From a bacterium (GTDB taxonomy: Bacteria > RUG730 > JAAEPJ01): 59,081 nt of DNA. The stretch is from contig JAAEPJ010000453.1 in NCBI GenBank assembly GCA_024222485.1, positions 1 to 59,081 of the forward strand, read 5' to 3'. Positions 35,720 through 43,361 of the stretch are shown piece after piece. Under the pieces are notes generated by a model, which worked only from the letters and a program-made list of their open reading frames with translations, did not search any database and was not told the DNA's origin. The first letter of the stretch is position 1. Each line of letters starts with the position of its first letter. A program made the translations under genes and the position numbers.

Positions 35720-37375
35720 ATGTCATTTAAAAAAAGAGTAATGTTGTTACTGTGTTTTATATTTGTTATCAATATTTTTGGTTCCAATATAATTGCAGCG
35801 GATAATATTTCAAGTGCAATTTCAGCAGCGAGAAAAAAAGAGTTGGCAATTAAGACTAAAGCAGAAGCAAAAAAAAGGAAAGCAGTGGTAGAGGCTCAGA
35901 AAGCAGAAGTAAAAAAAAGGAAAGCAGCACTAAAGGCTCAAAAGAAAGCAGAAGATAAAAAAAAGAAAGCAGCACTAAAGGCTCAAAAAATCGAAGCAAA
36001 AAAAAGGAAAGAAGCACTAAAGGCTCAAAAGGACGCAGCGGGAGATGAAAAAGCAGGATTAGCTGCTAAACAGCTTAAAAAAGAAGCCAAAGCTAAGAAA
36101 AAAGCAGATGAAGAATTAGCTGCTAAACAGCTTAAAAAAGAAGCCAAAGCTAAGAAAAAAGCAGATAAAGAAAATAAGAAGTTAGCAGTTAAAAAGATGA
36201 AAGCAGAAGCCAAGGCTAAGAAGCTAGCAGCTAAAAAGGTGAAAGCAGAAGCTAAAGCAAAAAAGAAAGCAGAAGCTAAGGCTGCTAAGGCAGAAGCTAA
36301 AGCGAATAAAGCAGAAGCTAAAAAGATGAAAGCAAAAGTTAAAGTGAAAAAGAAAGCAGACTTGCTAGCAACTAATTCTGCAGCAAAAGCTACTGTGTTA
36401 GAAGCTAAGGAAAATAAGCTGACAGAAACTAAAAAGATGAAAGCAGAGGGTAAAGCTGCGAAGGCAGAAGCTAAAGCCAAGAAATTAGCAGAAGCTAAGG
36501 CTGCTAAGGCAGAAGCTAAGGCTGCTAAGGCAGAAGCTAAAAAGATGAAAGCAGAAGCTAAAGCAGAAGCTAAGGCTGCTAAGGCAGAAGCTAAGGCAGA
36601 AGCTAAAAAGATGAAAGCAGAAGCTAAGGCAGAAGCTAAAAAGATGAAAGCAGAAGCTAAAGCTGCTAAGCTAGCTACGGATACCGAAACAGTTAAGGCT
36701 GTAGAGGTCGAAGAGGAAGTTGTTACAGTTTCAACCGTGAAAGTTATAGAATATAAAGAGGCAAAAAAACAGCATAAAAAAGCTAAAAAAATCAAGTTTG
36801 AGGAAACATATGTCTATAAAGATGCAGGTTATAAACATAATATGTACCTTCCTACAGGATGGATGGGTGATTATGGTGATTTAAGAATGTCTTCACGCTC
36901 ATTTATTAATCCTAAAAAAGGTATGACATGCATGAAGGTTAGTTACTCTGCACGACAAAGGCAAGGTGCTGGCTGGGCAGGTATTTACTGGCAAAGACCT
37001 GCAAATAACTGGGGTGTTGAGAATAAAGGTCTTAATCTTATTGGGGCTAAAAAATTAGTTTTTTATATGCGAGGTGAGAAAGGTGGGGAGATTATTGATG
37101 GCTTAAAAGTTGGTGGTATTACAGGGACATATGCAGATACTACTGATATTCCTTTTGGCCCAATTATTTTAAGTAAGAGATGGAAAAAATATGTTATTGA
37201 TGTTACAGATGAGGATTTGACTCATATTATTGGAGGATTTGCTTTTGTGTTGACAGCAGAGACTAATCCTGATGGTATCATTTTTTACATAGATGAGGTT
37301 AGGTTCGAAGGTACTCGTAACTTTATAAAAGAATTTTTCTCTAAATTTTTTGGATTTTTTGTTTTCTGGGGATGA
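35720..37375 (+). CDS. Secreted Lys/Ala-rich helical protein with C-terminal jelly-roll domain
   Basis: Five hundred fifty-one residues in three parts: a signal peptide (about 1-26, NIIAAD), a low-complexity stretch of about 300 residues (28-325) made of KAEAK, KAAKAEA and KKMKAEA units that should form a long, positively charged helix, and a C-terminal jelly-roll domain (about 355-540) with GWAGIYWQRPANNWG, LVFYMRGEKGGE and GIIFYIDEVRFEG. The helix resembles TolA-like spanning rods in composition; it may reach across the periplasm or bind acidic polymers. A hydrophobic tail (FFSKFFGFFVFWG) ends the protein. GGAGG precedes the ATG. Confidence 0.8.
   Translation: MSFKKRVMLLLCFIFVINIFGSNIIAADNISSAISAARKKELAIKTKAEAKKRKAVVEAQKAEVKKRKAALKAQKKAEDKKKKAALKAQKIEAKKRKEALKAQKDAAGDEKAGLAAKQLKKEAKAKKKADEELAAKQLKKEAKAKKKADKENKKLAVKKMKAEAKAKKLAAKKVKAEAKAKKKAEAKAAKAEAKANKAEAKKMKAKVKVKKKADLLATNSAAKATVLEAKENKLTETKKMKAEGKAAKAEAKAKKLAEAKAAKAEAKAAKAEAKKMKAEAKAEAKAAKAEAKAEAKKMKAEAKAEAKKMKAEAKAAKLATDTETVKAVEVEEEVVTVSTVKVIEYKEAKKQHKKAKKIKFEETYVYKDAGYKHNMYLPTGWMGDYGDLRMSSRSFINPKKGMTCMKVSYSARQRQGAGWAGIYWQRPANNWGVENKGLNLIGAKKLVFYMRGEKGGEIIDGLKVGGITGTYADTTDIPFGPIILSKRWKKYVIDVTDEDLTHIIGGFAFVLTAETNPDGIIFYIDEVRFEGTRNFIKEFFSKFFGFFVFWG
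35850..36690 (+). repeat. Degenerate tandem coding repeats (Lys/Ala/Glu)
   Basis: Short units built on gcagaagctaag and relatives recur through this stretch. A 57-base unit is directly repeated (starting at 36058 and 36115), and a longer set of gcagaagctaaggctgct units follows. Repeat-length change by slippage is likely, so helix length may vary between strains. The opposite strand shows a long Ala/Ser/Leu frame (36025-36795) that is only a shadow of the repeat. Confidence 0.8.
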
Positions 37376-37422
37376 AATCTTTAGATAATAAAAGTTTTAT
37401 TGTTGTCTCTGGAGGAAATATA

Positions 37423-37629
37423 ATGAAGAATAATTTTAAAGTATGGTTTATATTCATTTATATTATTTTATCTACTACTCTTTTTTCATCTTCTTTAGAA
37501 GTTAAAAAGGTTATTTTAGATAAAGATATTGCTCATCAAATGCAATCAGATTATGGTGCTAAAGTTTTATTTAAGGAAGATTATCTAAAACTTTCAATCC
37601 CATATGATGTTGTTTTTGGTGACAGTTAA
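37423..37629 (+). CDS. Short secreted protein, possible truncated OmpA-like gene
   Basis: Sixty-eight residues from the ATG at 37423, which follows GGAGG. A signal peptide (about 1-22) is followed by LEVKKVILDKDIAHQMQ and ends at KLSIPYDVVFGDS. That ending looks like the first strand of an OmpA domain, after which the protein stops. It could be a real small protein or the stub of a gene whose remainder was lost. The next gene starts 21 bases later. Confidence 0.45.
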   Translation: MKNNFKVWFIFIYIILSTTLFSSSLEVKKVILDKDIAHQMQSDYGAKVLFKEDYLKLSIPYDVVFGDS

Positions 37630-37650
37630 TGTTGGAGAAGTTTAAAAACA

Positions 37651-39054
37651 TTGAAGAAAAATAGATTTATATTTTTATTTATATTTTTATATTTTTGTCT
37701 CATTGGTTTTATTTTTGCTATGCAAAAAAAAGTTGATATTAATCAATTAAAACCTAGCTCTACCTCATTAGTTGCAGATGTAATGGACTATCTCGAAGGT
37801 TCTTATGAGGACTTTTCTATTATTGTCGTAGGGAAAGATTTGCCACAAATAGATAAAAGGGAAACTATAGACTTAGCAGGACAGCAGATTAAAGAAATAG
37901 AAAGATATTTTGAATATTGGTTAGACCACTGGAATATCGATATTAAAACTTTAGATTCGCAAATCAAAATTAATGAGAATATTTTTATTGATGAAGCTGT
38001 CAAGATAACACTAATCCAATCTAAGTTCGCTCAACTTACTGATAAAAGTAGAGAGCGTCTTAATAAAATTGTATCAGTTTTAAAATCTAGGGAAGGTGTT
38101 ATTGCTGTAGGTAATAATAGAGTTTTCACCTTAAGGCTGAATTCTATTTTTAATATTACGGATGAGACGGATATAGATTTATCCTCTTCATTTTTGCTAG
38201 ATAGCATTATGGATATTATAAAGATTTATGGAAAAGAGACATATCTACGCATAGAGATTTATAAGGAGCCTATTTTTGAGGAGTATAAGAAAACTAAAGA
38301 AATTTCTAAGTTTGTTGAGCCTTTTGGCAAACTTTTTTTAGAACATGGCATAAAAAAAGAACACTTGTTTCTATTTGCAAAAGAAGATAACTTTGTAACT
38401 AAAAAGGAGTTAGAAGTTTACTGCCTGAAAAAAAAGATTTCTTCAGAAGAAGAAGCAGCATTTTTTTTGGAAGGAATTGATGTTTTGACAGATGAAGACT
38501 TGAAAAAAAGAAAATTTAGTAAAAAGAAAACACAGGAAGGGGCAAGAAAAAAAGTATATATTTATAAAGATGGTATAGATGAAAAACATTACTTTACCCC
38601 TTCAGGTTGGATTGGCGATATTGATGACTTAGAAGTAGATTTCAGTTCTCAAGAAGAGGTGCACTCTGGTAGTGAATCAATTAAGATTGAGTATAAAGCT
38701 ACTGGGACTAAAGGTTGGGCTGGTATTCAGTGGCAATATCCCCCTAATAATCGGGGACATAAGAATCAGGCTGTAGATTTGTCTGGGTTTTCAAAGTTAG
38801 TATTTTATGCGAAAGGGGAAAAACATGGAGAGCGGGTTGCAGAGTTTAAGGTTGGTGGTATTAAAGGGAAATACTCTGACTCAGATAGTGCTTGGATAGG
38901 GAATATTAAGCTTACTTCAGATTGGACACAGTTTGAAATCTCCTTAACCGATAAGGACTTGACTAATATTATGGGGGGCTTTTCTTTTACCTTAAACAAG
39001 TATGATAATAGATATGGGGCGACTATTTATTTGGATGAAATTCATTTTGAGTAA
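37651..39054 (+). CDS. Secreted protein with C-terminal jelly-roll domain
   Basis: Four hundred sixty-seven residues from a TTG at 37651 (SD GGAGAAG about 10 bases upstream). After a signal peptide (cleavage near IFA-MQ) come about 280 residues of mixed alpha/beta without a recognised family; one segment (KITLIQSKFAQLTDKSRERLNKIV) has the look of an OmpA-like domain. The C-terminal 160 residues are a close relative of the jelly-roll in the Lys/Ala protein: GWAGIQWQYPPNNRG, LVFYAKGEKHGE, TIYLDEIHFE. Probably a periplasmic or surface glycan-binding protein of the same system. Confidence 0.72.
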   Translation: MKKNRFIFLFIFLYFCLIGFIFAMQKKVDINQLKPSSTSLVADVMDYLEGSYEDFSIIVVGKDLPQIDKRETIDLAGQQIKEIERYFEYWLDHWNIDIKTLDSQIKINENIFIDEAVKITLIQSKFAQLTDKSRERLNKIVSVLKSREGVIAVGNNRVFTLRLNSIFNITDETDIDLSSSFLLDSIMDIIKIYGKETYLRIEIYKEPIFEEYKKTKEISKFVEPFGKLFLEHGIKKEHLFLFAKEDNFVTKKELEVYCLKKKISSEEEAAFFLEGIDVLTDEDLKKRKFSKKKTQEGARKKVYIYKDGIDEKHYFTPSGWIGDIDDLEVDFSSQEEVHSGSESIKIEYKATGTKGWAGIQWQYPPNNRGHKNQAVDLSGFSKLVFYAKGEKHGERVAEFKVGGIKGKYSDSDSAWIGNIKLTSDWTQFEISLTDKDLTNIMGGFSFTLNKYDNRYGATIYLDEIHFE

Positions 39055-39114
39055 CTATAAAAATACTTGATATCTGGAATAATGTTTTAAAAATAGAATA
39101 ATAAGGATAGAATA

Positions 39115-40062
39115 ATGGCAAGAAAAATTACTTTAATATTTATTTTTTTTATTTCTTTAGTTTTTTTTGCATGTTCTTCTCAGGAGCGCCTAGGGGCATC
39201 TACGCATCGTATTGAGATTTCTTCATCTAGAGATGGACAGGAAAATAGCCATTATATTTTAGTTGAAGATAATACTCCTGTTAATATCCAGTTTTATGCT
39301 AAAATTATCAGCCCTAATAATAAGGTTATTTCTATTAATCCTCAATGGTCTGTTGATGATGAGAATAGTTCTATTGATAGTAATGGTCTTTTTTTCTCTC
39401 CTGATACAATTACTCAGGCTCAAAATATAAAAATTACAGCCTCATATGATGGGATTTCAACTTCAGTCGGCTATAATCTAACTAAAGAAATTCCCACTCA
39501 GGGTGAAAGAACTAATAGATATTATCTCTTTGCAGATATGTTTCAATATATGCAAGATTTTGTACCAAATAAAATAAATGATGGAAATGATTCTACAAAT
39601 AATGGTGGTTATATTGGGAAACTTGGAGATAATTTGGGTTTCGAAGCTATAACTGATAATGCTTTTGAAGGTTTTGAGTCTTTAAAGTTGACATATAATA
39701 ATAGCATTGCAGGGAATGGTATTTTTTTTGTTTTTGGTTATAAAGAAGGCTCTGATGGGAAACCATCCATCAACCAACCACTTGTATATAAAGATCTTTC
39801 CAAATATACAAAACTTGTTTTTTATATTTACTCTAATTCACATGATACTCCTTTTTCTGTGACATTAAAATCACAGAGTACATTGGATATATCTTATGAT
39901 ATTTCTTTGTCTGCGATTAACCAGTGGCAAAAAATTTCTTTGAATATTGCTTCGGACTTTTCTCCTGCTATTGATATGTCTAATTTTGAAAAACTACTTT
40001 TTTCAAATACAAGTAGGATTGAAAATTGCATAATTTATTTGGATAATATATATTTTGAGTAA
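39115..40062 (+). CDS. Lipoprotein with Ig-like and jelly-roll domains
   Basis: Three hundred fifteen residues with lipobox VFFAC (C20). An N-terminal beta domain (about 30-130) resembles a bacterial Ig-like fold (VNIQFYAKI, QWSVDDENSSIDSNGLF, ITASYDG). The C-terminal half is the locus jelly-roll (YLFADMFQYMQDF, LVFYIYSNSHD, CIIYLDNIYFE). A membrane-anchored binding protein is the simplest reading. AAGGAT precedes the ATG. Confidence 0.7.
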   Translation: MARKITLIFIFFISLVFFACSSQERLGASTHRIEISSSRDGQENSHYILVEDNTPVNIQFYAKIISPNNKVISINPQWSVDDENSSIDSNGLFFSPDTITQAQNIKITASYDGISTSVGYNLTKEIPTQGERTNRYYLFADMFQYMQDFVPNKINDGNDSTNNGGYIGKLGDNLGFEAITDNAFEGFESLKLTYNNSIAGNGIFFVFGYKEGSDGKPSINQPLVYKDLSKYTKLVFYIYSNSHDTPFSVTLKSQSTLDISYDISLSAINQWQKISLNIASDFSPAIDMSNFEKLLFSNTSRIENCIIYLDNIYFE

Positions 40063-40081
40063 ATAAAGGAATTTATTTTTT

Positions 40082-42001
40082 ATGAAAAATAAGAAGCAAG
40101 ATAGAAAGTATATCAGAATTTCTTCTGTTCTCCCCGTTCAAATTATTATAACAGATAAAAATAAAAATGTTGTTTGGAAAACTACATTTCAAGGATTTAC
40201 GAGAGATATTAATGAAGCAGGTGTTTGTTTAGAAATTACTAACTTTGATGATTCCTTAATTACTAAAATTAATAGTGGCGATTATTTATTTAGTCTTTCC
40301 ATAGACCTCCCTAATAACGAGAAACTCATTCAAGTTTTTGCAGATCCTAGATGGATCAAATCCATCGGTGATGATACTTTTAAGCGATATGCAATAGGCG
40401 TTTTATTTACTGATATAACAGAACACGATGTTCATTTAATTATTAAATATGCCTATCGTATGCATAGAAAACCAAAGCAAATTTTGGCATTAATGATTTT
40501 TTTTATTTTAATTGGTGCTGCATCATTTTTTGATGACTTGAAAATGCGCTACAATAATATTGAGTTGACTCGAGAAGTTGAGATGATTCGTAAAGAAAAA
40601 GAACAACTTGATGCAGATATTATTGCTATTGAGAAGCGTAAAAAAAATGTAGAGGAAAACTTAGCTAAAGCACATGCAGAGATAGCGCATCTTGAAAAAA
40701 CTTTAAATAAACAATCTTCTGTAGTCATTGAAGAAAACTTAGCTAGAATTAAAGTATTGAAAAATAATAGCTTGGAAATGGAGAGTAATTTAAAAGCATT
40801 GCTTGATAAAGAAAATATTTTGACAAAGCGTAAAGAGACTTTAAGTAAAAGTATTGTAGAGGCTACAAATAAAAAGTTTCAGGTCGCTTATAATTGGCTT
40901 AAGAAAAACCAAGAAATCAAGACAGGACTAGTACATAGCTACAAAGGTGATGAAGAGTTGGAGAATATCGCTTTTACTTATGATCAGTCTTTGGCACTTA
41001 TGAACTTTGTATCACATAGAGACTTTGAAAATGCTAAAAAATTACTGGATTTTTATGTTTATAAAGCGCGGAAAAAAGAAGGTGGATACTTAAATGCTTA
41101 CCATGTTCATGCTGGAAGTGTAATGGAATGGACTGCACATGTTGGACCTAATGTTTGGTTCGGCATGGGAATTTTAAAGTATATTGAGGCAACAGGTGAA
41201 AGAGAATACCTAAAGTATGCCCATATGATTGCTAGCTTTATTTTGAAATTGCAAAGCGAAGATGGTGGCGTGAAAGGTGGTCCAAATGATAGCTGGTACT
41301 CTACGGAACATAATATTGATTGTGTTGCTTTTTTTAGAATGATGTACCTTGTCTCTAATAATAGAAAATATGATATAGCAAGTGAAGATATTCTTGCTTG
41401 GATTAAAAATACTGTATACTTACCTAAAGAGAATAGATTTATGCGTGGTAAAAATGATAGAATTATCGCTACAGATACAGTTTCATTTGGCATTCCAGCT
41501 ATTGGACCAAAAACATTTTATGATCTGAATATTGACCCTGAGAAATTGATTGAGTATATGGAAAAAAATACGAAGGTTAAAGCTAGATTTACCAACAACA
41601 AAAATGAGGTATTTGAGGTCACAGGTTTTGATTATACGAAACCAGGAAATATTGGGCGTCTAGGGGTCGTTTCCAGTGAATGGACTGGACAAATGGTTAC
41701 GACTTATCAATCAATGGCTGAATATTTTAAAACTCGGAATAAGGAAAAATCAAAATATTATAATAATATGGCTAAATTTTATTTGGAACAATTAGGAAAG
41801 ATGATTATTTTTATCGGAGATGATTCGAATGTTGCAGGGTTGCCATATGCTTCATCTCCTGATATTAATACCGGTCATGGTTGGGCTACACCTAAGGCTC
41901 CATTTGCAATATCAGTCGCAGGGACTGCCTATACTCTGCTGGCATATACAAGAGAGAATCCCTTTATTCTTAACCAGAGTAAAGATGAATTTTATTCATA
42001 G
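40082..42001 (+). CDS. PilZ - transmembrane - coiled coil - alpha/alpha-barrel fusion protein
   Basis: Six hundred thirty-nine residues in four parts. The PilZ domain (about 5-125) has the c-di-GMP motif R8-x3-R12, a D42-I-N44-E-A-G47 in place of D/NxSxxG, and YAIGVLF at the end. A single helix spans about 133-150. A coiled coil follows (155-265, rich in Glu/Lys heptads). The last part (280-635) is an alpha/alpha-barrel glycosidase or epimerase-like domain with GLVHSYKGDEELENIAFTYDQ-type opening (282-302), GPNVWFGMGILKY, YSTEHNID and GHGWATPK. This would place PilZ in the cytoplasm and the barrel outside if the N terminus is cytoplasmic. The ribosome site is weak. Confidence 0.82.
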   Translation: MKNKKQDRKYIRISSVLPVQIIITDKNKNVVWKTTFQGFTRDINEAGVCLEITNFDDSLITKINSGDYLFSLSIDLPNNEKLIQVFADPRWIKSIGDDTFKRYAIGVLFTDITEHDVHLIIKYAYRMHRKPKQILALMIFFILIGAASFFDDLKMRYNNIELTREVEMIRKEKEQLDADIIAIEKRKKNVEENLAKAHAEIAHLEKTLNKQSSVVIEENLARIKVLKNNSLEMESNLKALLDKENILTKRKETLSKSIVEATNKKFQVAYNWLKKNQEIKTGLVHSYKGDEELENIAFTYDQSLALMNFVSHRDFENAKKLLDFYVYKARKKEGGYLNAYHVHAGSVMEWTAHVGPNVWFGMGILKYIEATGEREYLKYAHMIASFILKLQSEDGGVKGGPNDSWYSTEHNIDCVAFFRMMYLVSNNRKYDIASEDILAWIKNTVYLPKENRFMRGKNDRIIATDTVSFGIPAIGPKTFYDLNIDPEKLIEYMEKNTKVKARFTNNKNEVFEVTGFDYTKPGNIGRLGVVSSEWTGQMVTTYQSMAEYFKTRNKEKSKYYNNMAKFYLEQLGKMIIFIGDDSNVAGLPYASSPDINTGHGWATPKAPFAISVAGTAYTLLAYTRENPFILNQSKDEFYS

Positions 42002-42004
42002 AAT

Positions 42005-42571
42005 ATGGCTCAGCTTAACTTTGTAGAACCAGTGCTTCTTTTTATTGGTGTCATTTTTTCAAAGCAAGATGATTTTTCTAAGGTTAGAGAAATTTTAGAA
42101 TCTAAGTATGGTAAAATAATTTTATTTTCAGATAATTTTTTATTTGAGGGAACTTCTTACTATGAGAAAGAAATGGGGGGCGGGCTTTTAAAGAATTTTT
42201 TTGCTTTTGAAACATTAATTAAACAGAGTTCCTTGGCAGAAATAAAAAATTTTTCAAATGAGCTTGAAACTTTATTTTCAGATAAAGGGAAGCGCTATCT
42301 TAATATTGATCCTGGATACTTAAATCTTTCAAAAGTTGTTTTGGCTTCTTGTAAAGACTTTGCACATAGAATTTATATCGGAAAGCATATTTTTGCAGAA
42401 ATAACTCTTTCTTATACTAAGGGGGCTTATATGGTTCTACCTTGGACTTATCCTGATTTTAAAAATCCTGAATATTTAGAATTTTTTTATAAAGGGAGAA
42501 AGCTTTACACTCAAGCGCTTCATTGTATGCGAACGGAGAATAATGAAGAAACAAATGAATTTAGAGGATAA
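42005..42571 (+). CDS. DUF4416 family protein
   Basis: One hundred eighty-eight residues, soluble, with the DUF4416 pattern: an N-terminal PVLLFIGVIFSKQDDF, SDNFLFEGTSYYEKEMG, then KRYLNIDPGYLNLSKVVLASCKDFAHRIYIG and AEITLSYTKGAYMVLPWTYPDF. Function of the family is unknown. It begins 3 bases after the PilZ fusion gene but has no ribosome site of note, and it overlaps the ParB-like gene by 28 bases, which ties it to the next two genes rather than to the polysaccharide group. Confidence 0.85.
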   Translation: MAQLNFVEPVLLFIGVIFSKQDDFSKVREILESKYGKIILFSDNFLFEGTSYYEKEMGGGLLKNFFAFETLIKQSSLAEIKNFSNELETLFSDKGKRYLNIDPGYLNLSKVVLASCKDFAHRIYIGKHIFAEITLSYTKGAYMVLPWTYPDFKNPEYLEFFYKGRKLYTQALHCMRTENNEETNEFRG

Positions 42572-43361
42572 AACTTTTTGTTTTACTTATAATTTATACT
42601 CACCAGATCTAGAAGCATCAATAAGAAGAAGTGGCGTTCTTGCTCCTGTTATTCTTAAAGATTCGAGAATTATTTCTGGTTTTAGACGGGCATATATTGC
42701 TAATAAATTAAATATTGATGATATCCCTACTATAATTACAACGGATTCAGACCTTGATGCTTTTCTTGATGTGATTATTGAAAACATTGCAGTTCGTGTG
42801 CTTAATGATCTTGAAAAAGCTATGATAATTCATAAACTCCTCAATGATTTTAAATCTGGAGATGCTATTTTAAAACTAGTTTGTAAAATTTTAAAAATAG
42901 GGTTTTCAGAGTATAATATTCAGAAGTACTTACAGATATCAGCCTTAGATGATGATTTAAAAGAACTTATATATAAGAAGAAAATTAGATGGGAAACTGC
43001 TGTCGCTTTGTCAAATTTACCAGATAGGCATAAAATATTAATACTTCTAAATAATTTAAAGTTTAATGCTAATTTTTCTGCAGAAATTGTTGAAAATTTA
43101 AAAGATATTTTTAGACAGAATAAAGGTTTACCCTCAGAAATTTTTAGTTTTGAAAATGCAAATAATCTTAGGGATTTTTTAAAGAATAAAAAATTTCCTA
43201 TTTTAATGAAGCAAGAACGAAATTTTAGTAAAGTTATGCAATTATTACCTAATAATATGACACTTAAGCACTTTCCATATTTTGAGAAAGATGAGTGTGA
43301 TCTTAATATTAAATTTAAAAATTTAGAAGAAGTAAAACAGTGGATCCAATCACAGAAATAA
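42543..43361 (+). CDS. ParB/Srx-like nucleotide-binding domain protein
   Basis: Two hundred seventy-two residues. The N-terminal ParB-type domain is recognisable from SGVLAPVILKDSRIISGFRRAYIANKL (with G46-x-R48-R49 matching the GxRR of the ParB CTP-binding box) and IENIAVRVLNDLEKA, parallel to IENLQREDLNAIEEA in the window's true ParB. The following helices loosely resemble the ParB middle domain; no clear DNA-recognition helix or dimerisation tail. It is co-translated with DUF4416 and the radical SAM gene (22-base overlap), so it is probably not a chromosome-partitioning protein. Confidence 0.75.
   Translation: MKKQMNLEDKTFCFTYNLYSPDLEASIRRSGVLAPVILKDSRIISGFRRAYIANKLNIDDIPTIITTDSDLDAFLDVIIENIAVRVLNDLEKAMIIHKLLNDFKSGDAILKLVCKILKIGFSEYNIQKYLQISALDDDLKELIYKKKIRWETAVALSNLPDRHKILILLNNLKFNANFSAEIVENLKDIFRQNKGLPSEIFSFENANNLRDFLKNKKFPILMKQERNFSKVMQLLPNNMTLKHFPYFEKDECDLNIKFKNLEEVKQWIQSQK

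Noticed and set aside
36025-36795. 256-residue minus-strand frame rich in Ala, Ser, Leu and Phe
   Set aside because: It mirrors the Lys/Ala coding repeats on the + strand; it has no ribosome site and only repetitive composition.
41107-41493. 128-codon minus-strand frame within the PilZ fusion gene
   Set aside because: Antisense shadow of a well-supported coding sequence.
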